Shown here in pieces: positions 42,975 through 54,080 of a stretch of 64,000 nucleotides of DNA (positions within the stretch are counted from its first letter, which is position 1; each line of letters opens with the position of its first letter). A program made the translations under genes and the position numbers. The DNA comes from Budorcas taxicolor (taxonomy: Eukaryota; Chordata; Mammalia; Artiodactyla; Bovidae): positions 47,144,001 through 47,208,000 of the forward strand of contig NC_068926.1 in assembly GCF_023091745.1 (NCBI RefSeq). Reading direction: 5' to 3'. Under the pieces are notes generated by a model that was not told the origin of the DNA, ran no database searches, and was given only the letters and a program-made list of their open reading frames with translations.

Positions 42975-43988
42975 CAAAACTTTTCTTTGATGAAAAAAAA
43001 AAAGCTCACTGGAGTACGTGTTTATGGTGGGCTTCCTGGAACAGGAAGTAAAGTGGAAATCAGGGGCTGCAAATTCAGAAGCTTGTAGGCAACAAGCAGG
43101 TATGAAGTGCTAGGGATGAAGTCCAGTAGGACGAAGGGCTCATATCCTGGGGGAAAAGGTGAGCCCTTGTCCAGAGAGACGGCCTCTGCTCAGCTCACTC
43201 CACTACTGGGTGGTGGGACATCAGCTCATCTCACCAGGTCTCTAATTTTCCAAGACCACAGGACTTTTGTGAGTGTGTGTGGAATCTCCCAGCTTGTAAC
43301 TGTTGACAATGCAGACAACTGTTAGCACATGGTGAACCACAGTAGAAGCATCTGTGAATAAGTGCGTCCTGCAGGGCCAACATTGCCAGAGCTGGTCTAA
43401 TAGAATTTTCCAGGTGAGAATGTAGTAAACAGGCCAGAAATGGGCAGGTTCAAAGGCCCTGGGGAGGAGGGGGCGCAGCCACAGTGACTCCATGTAGATC
43501 TCTGTTCACTCAACTGAGCATCTGACAATTTCTTTTCCTAATGTAACTATGGAAGAAGTGATGGTTTTGACTGCATTTCATGACTTATCCAAATTATCTA
43601 ACTAAAAATATATGGTATTTAATATTTTAAAATGCAAAATTAGGTTTTACCTGGAAAATAAGCACTTAGTTATGTTCTAGACTAGGTAGTTTCCTATCAG
43701 CTTAAAATAAGTGGACCTTATGTTTGGAAAACGCTGTGATAAAACCACATTCTAACAACAAACGGAGTTCACCACTGAAAACAAACAAAATCAAAAACAG
43801 ATGAAAAGCTGGCTTTGCATACAGTAGTGTCTACGCACTGCGGATCTTTTCCAACAGTTGCACGACTAACGCTGTTTCTTACAGACAGAGATTGTACCCT
43901 TACATAATAAGTAGTCATTCTCACCTGTTGAGACTAGAAAAGATTCGTTTATTCAACTCTGTAGGTTCTGCCCGCTGTTTAGGAGGCT
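42975..43988. other. Apparently single-copy DNA
   Basis: No recognised repeat. Frames of 72-83 codons at 43107-43493 overlap on opposite strands. The second half is AT-rich. No gene. Confidence 0.45.
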
Positions 43989-44238
43989 TTGTGTGTGTGT
44001 GTGCGTGTGTGTGCACATATGCATGCAAGTCTGCCTTGTGTCCATGTGTGTCCTTGTGTTATATGCGCATGCGTACCTGTCAAGTGTGAACGTGTATATG
44101 AGCATTCGTGTGTGCCTTGTGCGCATGCACCTATAAGAGTGGGTGCCTGTCTATGATCTGCATGTGTGTACATGTGCACGTGTGTGAACATGCATGTGTG
44201 CACATGAGTGTACATGCACCCATGTGTACATGGGCGGT
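43989..44238. repeat. Decayed TG/CA-rich tract
   Basis: About 250 bp of TG-dominated words (gtgtgtgtgtgtgcgtgtgt, tgtacatgtgcacgtgtgtg, gaacatgcatgtgtgcacat). An old dinucleotide repeat with many substitutions; long alternating purine-pyrimidine runs remain. Confidence 0.85.
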
Positions 44239-44702
44239 CATGTGCGGATGGGTGATCTCCTAGCAACAGCCCCTCCAGGTCTTTCTGGCCGTGTCTGGCT
44301 CCGCAGCAGATGCTTCTCTTGGGCGCTGGTAACCCTGGACGTCAGGCTCCAGTCTTCCTTTGGAGCCAGCTGTCGGGTGGAAGGGATTCCTGGGCCGGAG
44401 TGAGTCAGCAGAGATGTGAGTATTGAGGATACCTCTGAGGGTGGAGACAGCAAGGGACTACAGGAGCTTGTCTGGGAGTCACAGAATGGGACGCTGAGCA
44501 CCAGGTCTGGTAAGCTTCCAGCGTATGGTTCGGGGAACAAAGGGAGCAGAGTGGGAAAAAGCAAGTTTTCAACTTCAGGAGTTGGGGTGGCTGCCAGTGC
44601 CAACTTTCGTGTAACTCGTGCAAATGCTGCCACCTGGTGGCCTGTTAGAGACACTGCCGGAGGCCAAGGCAGACGACGGCATGCCTGCCATGCGTGCCTG
44701 CC
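44239..44702. other. Apparently single-copy DNA
   Basis: The minus-strand frame 44238-44654 (138 codons) competes with two others and has no recognised domain. No gene called. Confidence 0.4.
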
Positions 44703-44922
44703 TGCGTGCTAAGTCGCTTCAGTCGTGTCCGGTTCTTTGCAACCCTATGGAATGTAGCCCCACCAGGTTCTTCTGTCCATGGGATTCTCTGGGCAGGAAT
44801 ACTGGAGTGGGTTGTCATGCCCTCTTCCAGGGGATCTTCCGGACCCGGGGATCGAACCCCCATCTCTTCCATCTCCTGCATTGACAGGCGGATTCTTTAG
44901 CACTGGCGCCACCTCGGAAGCC
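44703..44922 (-). repeat. Bov-tA SINE, antisense
   Basis: tgctaagtcgcttcagtcgt, caggaatactggagtgggtt, gatcgaacccccatctcttc, gcaggcg-like head and cacctcggaagccc. A short GCCTGC-rich run precedes it. Confidence 0.92.
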
Positions 44923-45249
44923 CTCTCCTTGTCATGCCTCGTGTGAAAATCCTCTTCCTCTGGCTGTGGGGTCTCCCAGGAGGCTGCTGGCATCTTCTCG
45001 GACCTCCAATGAGCCATGTTTATCAGTGTTTTTGTGGCTTTCATGTTTAGGAGGCAAGTGACAGAGTTCAGAGAAAGTGAACAGACATGCTTACCAGACC
45101 TGTTCTGAGCTGGGCGTGTTCCCAGATAGCTCAACAGAGATCTGGGGTGTGAGTGCTGACTCTGGGACTCAGAGCCTAAATCCTCTCTTCAACAGCTCTG
45201 TGTCCTGGAGGCAAATTGTCCTTGCCTCTCTCCGCCTCATAGAAGACAA
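44923..45249. other. Apparently single-copy DNA
   Basis: Nothing recognised. Chance frames only. Confidence 0.45.
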
Positions 45250-45480
45250 TGAGTTCATCTGCCATGCTGAGTTCAGAGTCAGGTTCTTAGTTTTAATGAC
45301 TGTTTATCTTTATGATGACTCTGAGTGGTTACACTCACACTCCCATTTTACAGAGGAGGAAACTGAGTCCTAGAGAGATCCAGTAAATTGCCTAAGCTCA
45401 CACTGTTGGGTTGACTGCAGAGTCAGAATGGCAACCTAGGGATTCTGGTACTAACTGCTTTTTCTCTTTAACTTTCTCCA
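45250..45480 (-). repeat. MIR SINE, antisense
   Basis: cccattttacagaggaggaa, actgagtcctagagagatcc, ttgcctaagctcacactgt, agtcagaatggcaacctagg, in reverse MIR order. Confidence 0.85.
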
Positions 45481-45611
45481 TCGGGTTGACATCCACGTAT
45501 TTTTCTTTAGACTGAATTTTCTTCCATTGTCCCTAGGCCATCACCCTGTGTTTGCCAGCAGAATGAAAATTCTATGAATTCCCTGAAGGTAGAGGTTCCT
45601 GTGCAATATTA

Positions 45612-45720
45612 TTGCTGCTGCTGCTGCTGCTGGATAATGCTTAATAACAGGTTCTCTGGGGAAAATAATATATATATATATATGGATATATTTATATGTG
45701 AGTATGAGAGAGAGAGGGAG
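45612..45720. repeat. Short microsatellites: (GCT)6, TA run, GA run
   Basis: ttgctgctgctgctgctgct at 45613, an ATATATATATATAT run at about 45668-45683, then gagagagagagggag just before the next SINE. All could vary in length. Confidence 0.85.
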
Positions 45721-45722
45721 AA

Positions 45723-45931
45723 AGTGAAAGTGTTAGTTGCTCATTCATGTCTGACTCTTTGCGACCCCATGGAGTGTAGCCCACCAGGCTCCTCTATCCA
45801 CGGGATTCTCCAAGCAAGAATACTAGAGTGGGTAGCCATTCCTTACTCCAGGGGGTCTTCCCCACCCAGGGATTGAACACGTCTCCTGCATTTCAGGCAA
45901 TTTCTTTACCATCTGAACCACTAGAGAAGCC
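45723..45931 (-). repeat. Bov-tA SINE, antisense
   Basis: agtgaaagtgttagttgctc, cccatggagtgtagcccacc, gattgaacacgtctcctgca, gaaccactagagaagcc. A few bases are missing in the tRNA-like head. Confidence 0.91.
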
Positions 45932-45980
45932 TCTGTGTGTTGTATACACATTCATATTTGTGTGTATTTATATACATGTA

Positions 45981-46255
45981 TGGAGAAGGCAATGGCACCC
46001 CACTCCAGGACTCTTGCCTGGAAAACCCCATGGATGGAGGAGCCTGGTGGGCTGCAGTCCATGGGGTCGCTGAGGGTCGGACACGACTGAGCGACTTCAC
46101 TTTCACTTTTCACTTTCATGAACTGGAGAAGGAAATGGCAACCCACTCCAGTGTTCTTGCCTGGAGAATCCCAGGGACGGGGGAGCCTGGTGGGCTGCTA
46201 TCTATGGGGTCGCACAGAGTCGGACACGACTGAAGTGACTTAGCAGCAGTAGCAG
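45981..46255 (+). repeat. Bov-A2 SINE dimer, sense, full length
   Basis: Unit 1: ggagaaggcaatggcacccc to gactgagcgacttcacttt; linker cttttcactttcatgaac; unit 2: ggagaaggaaatggcaaccc to gaagtgacttagcagcagt. The intact form of the element that is half inverted at 6943-7197. Confidence 0.95.
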
Positions 46256-47470
46256 CATACACATATATATACACATTTATGTATGTTATATACATTCTGC
46301 ATATACACATTATACACATATTTAATAATTTTACAGATGTAATAAGTGTGTAGCACACACTTTACAAAGAATAAAAAATATATCATTTTATTATTATAAA
46401 TTCCATTAAAAACAATTAACTCTCATAGAATTCTTCTTTTCATTTTCACCAGACTCCTGAGTCCCTCGCCAGCTTCTGGTTATGACTGAGAAAGTGTGCT
46501 TCCAGTGGAGCCCTGGCTGGTGTTTTCCTTTATGTGAGCGAGTACGGTGAGTGTGAAACAGGGGATTGTCCTCCAGGCCTGCTCCAGGGGCTGGAAGCTT
46601 GGAACTCAGGATCTAAAGGGGAGCCTGGTTTGGGGGGGAGGAGCTCCCCGGGGTCCCAACCTGATGGAAGTCCCAGTCCATTGCTGGGCTGGCCAGGCAC
46701 TGGCCTGCTTGCTGCCAGGTTCCCAGCTGACTCTCAACCTGCCTCTCTCACCGGCTTCTTCCCCATTCTCTGCTCCCCCTTTCCTTCCAGGGGGACCAGG
46801 CTATTCTTGAGTCTGTTAATGAGCAGACACTGGGGACCACTTGGGGGGGATCCCTGTGGATCAGCATCTGGAGGTCTGGGTACCATTAACTCCCCTCAGG
46901 CAAGCCTGGGTGCACTAGAGGAGCCATCAGCCAGCCATCTGCCCTGACAGACTGAGGCCCCAGGCAAGCAGGCAAGTGGGAAAGAGCAGCTGTCTGTCCA
47001 TACTCTGAGGTCAGCAGACCCCCCCTGCACCCCCAGCTCCGAATAAGACCTCTGACTCCAGTTGTTGATCTCCCTGGTCCAAAGGCCCGTGGACCCAGTT
47101 CCCCTCACCCATCTCCTTAGGCTGGGTGGCCCAGCCCCTGCTGCTGCCCTTTCCTTAGCTTCCCCAAGTCTGCCAGGCTCCTTTCAGCCCCCGGGGTCTC
47201 TGTGTGTGGGGTGTCATCTGGGGGTCCACTAGTCCCCACCCCATAGAATAACATCTCCGCACCTGGGGTTCAGCCCAAATGGAGACCTGAGGGGAGCCCC
47301 CCAAGGGGGCCGCAGTCATCTGGGCCTCCTCCCCGTCTTCCCCCACATCCCAGGGCTGACCGCGTGGAGGGCTCTTGGTGGCTAACTAGTTCACTTTCTG
47401 CCCCGCCACCTCTCTGATAGAAGGAACTCAAAAGCAGCCCCCCCGTCGCTGTGGTCCTGGTGAATTTCCG
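46256..47470. other. Single-copy DNA, AT-rich then GC-rich
   Basis: 46256-46430 is AT-rich. 46530-47470 is GC-rich with G runs (gggggggaggagc at 46632) and several overlapping frames (the longest is 137 codons, 46534-46947). No domain recognised. I considered an exon or promoter and have no positive evidence. Confidence 0.4.
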
Positions 47471-47740
47471 GTGCCCGGAGCCCATCCAGCAGAGGTCACA
47501 GCTTCAGTGTAGGACCTCTGGGTTTTAGATGCCTAGTACCGTCTAGCCTGCGCCACTCATTAACTTTGGGAGCCTTATTAACACCGCGAGCCCCCATGCA
47601 CTCATCTGTAAGTGGAACTGACAGAAGCCCCCTCGCCTGAGGCTGCGATGAGGCTTAAGTGCGCCTCCCCAGCCCAGGATGGAGCCTGGCCCGTGGTCAG
47701 TGCCCGTAAATGCCAGCTGTTACAGTTTTTATTGCAAAAG
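47471..47740 (+). repeat. MIR SINE, sense
   Basis: actcattaactttgggagcc, cccccatgcactcatctgta, gatgaggcttaagtgcg, gagcctggcccgtggtcagt. Diverged and GC-rich. Confidence 0.7.
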
Positions 47741-47778
47741 AGCTCAATGCCAGCCTTTTCTGAAGAATGGAATGGAAA

Positions 47779-48396
47779 CCATGTAACGTGAAATTAACTG
47801 TTTTAAAGTGAACAATTTAGTGACATTTAGTACATTTACAACCGCCATCGCCGACTATTTCCAAAACATTATCCCCATCCTTAAAGGAAACCTCCAAACC
47901 ATTAGCAGTCACTCCCCAGTGCCCTCTGCCCCCAGCCCCCAGGCAACCGCCCATCTGCTTTCTGTCTCTGCGGATTAAGTGATCCCGGACACTCCATGTA
48001 AGTGGAATCATACAATAGGTGGCCTTTTGTGTCTGGCTTTTTCCTCTTAACATAATGTTTTCAAGGTCTATCCATCACAGAGCAAGCATCAGGACAACGT
48101 TCCTTCCTCCCCCATTGTGGGAGTACATCGCTGTTTATGACACGGATTGTTTCCACCTTTCGACTGTGGTGAAGTGTTGCTGTGAGCATGTGGGCACGTG
48201 CATTTGTGTGAGTACCTGGCTTTCAATCTGGGAGGATTATACCTGGGAGTGGAGACTTGGGGTCTGAGGATAATTCTGTGTTTAAGTTTTTAAGAAACCA
48301 CCAACTACATTCCACAGCGACTGCCCCTTCTCCCTTCCCACCAGCCATAGGAGGGTTCTAATTTCCTCAGATCCTTCCCCTAACACTTACTTTCAT
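47779..48396 (-). repeat. Old L1 (L1M-type), antisense (part 1)
   Basis: aaattaactgttttaaagtg, gacatttagtacatttacaa, tggcctttttgtg-like words, catgtgggcacgtgcatttg, cacttactttcat. Continues at 48853 after later insertions. Confidence 0.82.
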
Positions 48397-48405
48397 TTAA
48401 AAAAA

Positions 48406-48719
48406 AAAAATTATAGGAACTTCCTTGATGGCTCAGATGGTAAAGAATCCGCCTGCAATACAGGAGACCTTGGTTCAATCCCTGGGTTGAGAAGATCTCC
48501 TGGAGAAAGGAAAGGCAACCCACTCCAGTATTCTTGCCTGGAGAATCCTATGGACAGAGGAGCCTGATGGGCTATACTCAGTGGGGTCAAAAAGAATGGG
48601 ACATGACTGAGCGACTAACACTTTCACTTTCCCTGGATGTCCAGTGGTTAAGATCCCTGGTCAGGGAACTAAGATGCCACACGCCATGCAATGCAGCCAA
48701 AAAAAAATAAAAATTATAG
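48406..48719 (+). repeat. Bov-tA plus CHR composite flanked by one 11-bp duplication
   Basis: 48417-48630 is a full Bov-tA (aacttccttgatggctcaga, ccactccagtattcttgcct, gactgagcgactaacact). It runs straight into a CHR piece (48632-48708: ccctggatgtccagtggtta, agatccctggtcagggaact, then an A-rich tail). AAAAATTATAG at 48406-48416 and 48709-48719 brackets both. The CHR part lacks the segment holding the internal promoter B box. Either a chimeric transcript inserted once, or Bov-tA inserted into the CHR head. Confidence 0.83.
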
Positions 48720-48728
48720 CTGTTCTAG

Positions 48729-48830
48729 AGCATCAGTCTCCAAACTTTTTGGAACCAGGAACCAGTTTTGTGGAAGACAATTTTTCCACAGAGTCGGGAA
48801 GTGTTTCAGGATGATTCAAACAACAATGCA
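48729..48830 (+). mobile_element. hAT-Charlie (MER1-like) fragment
   Basis: catcagtctccaaacttttt, ccagttttgtggaagacaat, ttttccacagagtcgggaag, tttcaggatgattcaaac. About 100 bp of one end; subfamily uncertain. Confidence 0.55.
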
Positions 48831-48852
48831 GAGCAGCTGTATTCAGTGATTA

Positions 48853-49000
48853 ATCAATGGTTTTGATTCGTATTTCCTTGATGACTTCATGATGCTGAGC
48901 ATCTTTTCATGTGCTTATTGGCCATTTGTCCATCTTCATTGGAGAGAAGCCTATTCAAATCCTTTGCCCACTTTTAACTTAGGTTGTGTGTCTCTTGTTC
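48853..49000 (-). repeat. Old L1, antisense (part 2)
   Basis: ttttgattcgtatttccttg, ttttcatgtgcttattggcc, aaatcctttgcccactttta. It is the next L1 ORF2 segment after the one ending at 48396, so the two were once continuous. Confidence 0.75.
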
Positions 49001-49551
49001 AGCGCATCCTTATGGAGCGAATGAGCTGCTTTTGTTCTGCTGTTCATGTCAATCGCCCCTTGGATGCCACCCACAGAACTTCACTAAGTCCTGGTTCTCT
49101 CTTTCTTAAGTCATGACCCTAACTCCCTAGCCCCCCCAGCCAGGGACTCTCATGACATATTGGCCAGTATGACTTTCCCTGTGAGGCAGAGAGTAGGTGA
49201 CATGGTTATTAACATCATCTCTGTCTCCCTCCCCCAAAGCGGTGAAAGAGTCTAATGACACCTTTCCTGCCAGACTGTCATTATAATGGATCATATTAAG
49301 CCAGTTCCCAGATGTAGAATCAAGATACAGGCTGCTTTAGAATGCCTTCCCATCCCAGTGGCGCTCATTAAATCATTAATATTTCTAAATGCTCCGAGAT
49401 GCTCAGATGAAAGGAACAGCATCAGGCAAGCATGTTATTAACTAGATTATGACTTCCCGAGAGACTTTCTCGTGTTTTCTCACTGACGGGGCAGGTACAG
49501 TGAGATGCCCAGTCTGAAGGCTGCCTTGTCTTTTGGGTTCCCATCAAGAAA
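49001..49551. other. Apparently single-copy DNA
   Basis: No gene or repeat recognised. Confidence 0.5.
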
Positions 49552-49890
49552 GGCTTTCCTGGTGGCTCGGTGGTAATGAATGTACCTGCCAATGCAGGAG
49601 ACACAGGTTCAATCCCTGCCCCAGGAAGATCCCACATGCCACAGAGCGACTAAGGCCGTGGGCCACAACTACTGAAGCCCACACACCCTAGACCCTGTGC
49701 TCCACAACAAGAGAAGCCACAATAAAGAGAAGCCTGTGCACCCCAGCTAGAGAGTAGCCCCCGCTCACCACAACTAGAGAAAAGCCCATGGACAATGAAG
49801 ACCATTGTGCCATGGGCTGGGGGAAAGGGCAGCCATAAATAAATAAATAAATAAATAAGGGAACCACTGCCATAAATAAATAAATAAATA
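49552..49890 (+). repeat. CHR SINE, long form, sense, duplicated tail
   Basis: ggctttcctggtggctcggt, ggttcaatccctgccccagg, ctactgaagcccacacaccc, aaagcccatggacaatgaag. The tail CCATAAATAAATAAATAAAT occurs twice (about 49834 and 49870), joined by aagggaaccactg. Confidence 0.9.
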
Positions 49891-50257
49891 ATTTTTTTTT
49901 CCTTCTCTGATCCAAACAATCAAAGCTCTCCAACAGGACAGAGATCTGAGAAGTTCATTCCAGGTCACTCACCAGTTTGCATGAAAACAGATCTGGAGGC
50001 ACTAACTTGCTAGGAGGCAGCTTCCCATCCTGCCTTCAGAACTCCACACCCATCCATCTTGTGGGGCGAGTTCTTCCGAATACCTCATGGCACCTCTCCA
50101 GGGAACTCCTTGTCTTGATTCCTTTTATAATCTTCTCTCTTTGGACTTTATGAAAGCACATGCACTAGGGTGTTTGTTGATCTGGTGGGTATATGTATGG
50201 GGGTAATAACCACATCCTCTCCTTATGAAATTTGAGATGGAAATCAGTCAAGGTCCA
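49891..50257. other. Apparently single-copy DNA
   Basis: No gene or repeat recognised. Confidence 0.5.
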
Positions 50258-50748
50258 GGTGAACATAAATTTATTAAACAGCTACTATGAGCCCAGGAGA
50301 TAGCAGCAGGGATTAGACAGAGCTCTGTTATGCTCTCTGATGCTTATAGTCTGTAGGGAGGAGACAGATGACAGAGTAAATACATGAATACATTTTAAAG
50401 ATTGGTAGTGATGAGGGCCATGAGGACCTGAAATGGGGCAGTGGACACAGGGGAACTAGAGGATTCACCATTAAATGGAGGAGTCATGGATGAGTTCTCG
50501 GAGGAGGAAGATGACTGAGCTGGGACCTATGATCATAAGAAAGGGCCAGTTGAGGCAAGATGTAAGGAAAAGCTTTCCTGGGAGGAGGGAACAGCAAGCG
50601 CACAGATCCAGAAGCAGAAAGGAATTTGGTGAATTGAGGTACCAGGCAGAAACGAACAGAGTCACAGAATAGCACATGAGTTGGAGACACTTGCAAGGAC
50701 CACATCATGCAGAGCGTGGTGACATATTATGATTTTGCTTAGTGTTAT
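50258..50748 (-). repeat. L2 LINE, antisense
   Basis: taaatttattaaacagctac, gcccaggagatagcagcagg, gacagatgacagagtaaata, atcatgcagagcgtggtgac follow L2 in reverse. Frames of 65-74 codons here are old LINE or chance. Confidence 0.7.
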
Positions 50749-50754
50749 GGGAAG

Positions 50755-51055
50755 TGTATCAGTCAGTTTGGGCTGTGTAACAACCAAGCACCAAATCTCT
50801 TTGATTTCCAAGAACATACATAATATCTCTTTCTCATATAGGGGGGTGACTGATCTCAGTTAGGCTAGGCTGGGATGAGCCCCAGACTTCAGGCTGTGGG
50901 TTTGGGTCTTCCCTGGGATGAGCCCTGGTGTTGTCTTCTCCTAGTGGGTGGCAGGAAGGCAGGGGCACATGCCAACTGTGTGACCCTATGAATCTTCTGC
51001 TTGCATCATATCTGCTCAGATTCCATTGACTAAAGCAAGTCACATAACCAAGACC
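50755..51055. repeat. Old LTR-like repeat, family not resolved
   Basis: tgtatcagtcagtttgggct, ctcagttaggctaggctggg and ttgactaaagcaagtcacat recall widespread mammalian LTR-type repeats. I cannot assign family or strand with confidence. Confidence 0.35.
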
Positions 51056-51400
51056 ATGGATGAATGGATAAGCAAATATGGTCAGTTCATAAAATGGAAT
51101 ATGAACTTGATCTTAAAAAAGACCCTCAAAGTTCATTCATGTTGTACCATGGGTCTGCATATGTGATAAGACAATCACAAAAAATGAGTACCGTGTGATT
51201 CCACTTATGTGAGGTACCTAGTGTGGTCATATTCACAGAGACAAGAAGTAGGATGGTGGGTACCAGGGCTGGGGGAGGGGGATGAAATAAAGGAGCAAAA
51301 AGTATTAAAAAATACCCTGTTCTGAAGAAATGGAGTGAAGACTTGTGAGACAACAACCTGATGTTAAAGGTCATCAGAGGCGTTCTAAACTTCACTCTTT
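51056..51400 (+). repeat. Old L1 (L1M-type) 3' region, sense
   Basis: tggatgaatggataagcaaa, tgtgattccacttatgtgag, gtacctagtgtggtcatatt, gtaggatggtgggtaccagg. Late ORF2 and 3' UTR; no intact frame. Confidence 0.75.
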
Positions 51401-51579
51401 AATCCATCCCAAGAGAAACACTTTCTGGCTTTGTGGTTAAGCTGACCCTGTACATTCCTCAATGCTGTGCTCTGTGCTTACATACCTGCATCCTCTCTTG
51501 TCCATAAATAGAGAAAAAATGCATTAAGCTGCTACTACATATGTGAGCGCATGTGAAGATTCTCTTCTTTTTCTTTCTC

Positions 51580-51800
51580 TTTTTTAATTGAAGCATAGTT
51601 AATTTACAATATTATATTAATTTCAGGTATGCAATATAGTAGTTGAGTATTTTTACAGATTGTATTCCATTAAAAGTTATTATAAGATAATGTAATATTA
51701 TCCTCTGTGCACAGGCTCTAATCCCCAGTGCTGTACAATGTATCCTTGTTGCTTATCTGTTTTACTTATAGTAGTTTATATCTGTTAATCCTTCTGATGT
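51580..51800 (-). repeat. L1 3' UTR, antisense
   Basis: ttaattgaagcatagttaat, ttacaatattatattaattt, cccagtgctgtacaatgtat, atagtagtttatatctgtta. Confidence 0.78.
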
Positions 51801-51891
51801 ACCTGAGATGGAATGATACAGTAAATTCTCCATAATGATGGCAAATTATCCAAAAGTAGCACTGGCTTGTAACACTTTTTTTGCAAATAAA

Positions 51892-52544
51892 ATGTTTAAA
51901 TTTTTAATAAAATATACATAATGTAAATTTCACCATTTTAATCATTTTTAAGTTCAATAGTGTTTATACTGTCTTGCAACCATCATGACCATCATCTCCA
52001 GACCTTTTCATCTTCCCAAATGGAAACTCTGTCTGTGTTAAATAGCAACTCCCCTGCCCTTTCCCCCAGCCTGTGGCACACACTATCCTACCTCCTGTCT
52101 CTATGAATTTGACTACACTAAGTACCCCAAATGAGTAGAGTCATACAGTACTTTCTTTTTGTGATTGTCTAATCACCTATGCACACCTATGGTACAGCAT
52201 GAAATGAACCTTGAGGATGTTTTAAAGGTTGCATCATACTCCATTGTATGGATGGACAATGTTTTGTTCATCCATTCATCCATCAGTGGACACTAGGTTT
52301 GCTTGTGGCTATTGTGAGTGATGCTGCTATAAGCCTCAGTGAACAAATATCCCTCTGAATCTCTGCTTCAGCCTTTGTGGATATATACTCAGAAATAGAA
52401 TTGCTGGATCATATGGCAATCCTGTTTAATTTTTGAGGAACCTCCATACTGTTTGCCACAGTGGCTGCACCAATTTACATTCCCACCAAATGTCCTCAAG
52501 GGTTCCTATTTCCCCACATCCTCTCCAACCCTTGTTATTTTCTG

Positions 52545-52596
<52 letters not shown>

Positions 52597-52620
52597 CATC
52601 ATAGCCATTCTAATGGGTAG
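51892..52620 (-). repeat. Old L1 3' region, antisense, containing a (TG)n tract
   Basis: aaatttcaccattttaatca, tgtctctatgaatttgacta, gttcatccattcatccatca, gtggctgcaccaatttacat. The L1 continues on both sides of the TG run, so the microsatellite grew inside it. Confidence 0.8.
52549..52592. repeat. (TG)22 microsatellite
   Basis: Uninterrupted GT/TG run of about 44 bp within the old L1. Long and pure enough to be length-variable. Confidence 0.95.
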
Positions 52621-52703
52621 GATGCCTGATCCTTTTATAGGTCATTATTCTATTCTTTCCTCCTTTTTCTTCTTGGGAAATTGGATCCAAAATTCCATAA
52701 ATT

Positions 52704-52856
52704 TCCATGAAGCATTTTTTTCTTTTTTTGCCATCCTATGCAGCATGTGGGATTTGTTAAAAGTTCCCTGAACAGGAATCAAACCTTTGCCCCTGCAGTG
52801 GAAGCATTGAGTTTTAACCACTGAACCACGAGGGAAGTCCCTCCATGAAGAATTTT
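52704..52856 (-). repeat. CHR SINE, short form, antisense, with target-site duplication
   Basis: Body 52719-52841: tctttttttgccatcctatg, aggaatcaaacctttgcccc, ttaaccactgaaccacgagg. Flanks TCCATGAAGCATTTTT and TCCATGAAGAATTTTT (from 52704 and 52842) differ at one base. Confidence 0.9.
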
Positions 52857-52875
52857 TGTTAAAACTCCCACGTAT

Positions 52876-52915
52876 GGACTTCTCTAGTGGTACAGTGGAT
52901 AAGAATATGCCTGCC
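52876..52915 (+). repeat. CHR SINE, long form: 5' piece (split by L1)
   Basis: ggacttctctagtggtacag, tggataagaatatgcctgcc. The next expected words, aatgcaggggacaggggttc, appear only at 54863, after the L1. Confidence 0.9.
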
Positions 52916-53131
52916 TCCTTTGTCAAAGATAAGCTGCCAATAGATGCGTGGATTTATCTCTGGGCTTTCTATTTTGTTCCATTGATCTATATTTCTGTCT
53001 TTGTGCCAGTACCATACTGTCTTGATGGCTTTGTAGTAGAGCCTGAAGTCAGGCAGGTTGATTCCTCCAGTTCCATTCTTCTTTCTCGAGATTTCTTTGT
53101 CTATTCAAGGTTTTTTGTATTTCCATACAAA

Positions 53132-53382
53132 TTATGAAATTATTTGTTTCAGCTCTGTGAAAAATACTATTGGTAGTTTGATAGGGATTGCTTTGAATCT
53201 ATAGATTGCTTTGGGTAGTATACTCATTTTCACTATATTGATTCTTCCGATCCATGAACACGGTATATTTCTCAGTCTATTAGTGTCCTCTTTGATTTCT
53301 TTCACCAGTGTTTTATAGTTTTTTATATATAGGTCTTTAGTTTCTTTAGGTAGATATATTCCTAAGTATTTTATTCTTTTCA
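53132..53382 (-). pseudogene. L1 ORF2 segment in the inverted part
   Basis: The minus strand reads KRIKYLGIYLPKETKDLY, SWIGRINIVKMSILPKAIYR, IPIKLPIVFFTELKQ: the L1 ORF2 region after the RT catalytic core. The frame continues leftward with stops towards 52916. Confidence 0.9.
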
Positions 53383-53384
53383 TT

Positions 53385-54080
53385 GACAAAGGAGGCAAGA
53401 ATATACAATGGAGAGAAGACAATCTCTTTAACAAGTGGTGCTGGGAAAACTGGTCAACCACTTGTAAAAGAATGAAACTAGAACACTTTCTAACACCATA
53501 CACAAAAATAAACTCAAAATGGATTAAAGATCTAAACGTAAGACCAGAAACTATAAAACTCCTAGAGGAGAACATAGGCAAAACACTCTCTGATATAAAT
53601 CACAGCAGGATCCTCTTTGATCCACCTCCCAGAATACTGGAAATAAAAGCAAAAATAAACAAATGGGGTCTAATTAAAATTAAAAGCTTCTGCACAACAA
53701 AGGAAACTATAAGCAAGGTGAAAAGACAGCCTTCGGAATGGGAGAAAATAATAGCAAATGAAGCAACTGACAAACAACTAATCTCAAAAATATACAAGCA
53801 ACTTATGCAGCTCAATTCCAGAAAAATAAACGACCCAATCAAAAAATGGGCCAAAGAACTAAACAGACATTTCTCCAAAGGAGACATACAGATGGCTAAC
53901 AAACACATGAAAAGATGTTCGACATCACTCATTATCAGAGAAATGCAAATCAAAACCACAATAAGGTACCATTTCACGCCAGTCAGAATGGCTGCTATCC
54001 AAAAGTCTACAAGCAATAAATGCTGGAGAGGGTGTGGAGAAATCAAACCCTCTTACACTGTTGGTGGGATTGCAAACTAG
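53385..54080 (+). pseudogene. L1 ORF2 C-terminal segment, frameshifted
   Basis: Opens with GGKNIQWREDNLFNKWCW (53388 on), then YTKINSKWIKDLNVRPETIK, KRQPSEWEKIIANEATDKQL, KKWAKELNRHFSKGDIQMAN, and the Cys-rich CWRGCGE at about 54020-54042. A frameshift right after it replaces the expected WWECKL-type ending, giving a stop at 54078. The original frame reads on in DNA to about 54450. The protein lacks endonuclease and RT domains. Confidence 0.92.

Noticed and set aside
46534..46947. 137-codon frame as an exon
   Set aside because: A GC-rich region yields several overlapping frames by chance, with no recognisable homology.
53472..54080. 202-codon frame as a host gene
   Set aside because: The translation is L1 ORF2, it ends in a frameshift, and it is embedded in a clear L1 insertion.
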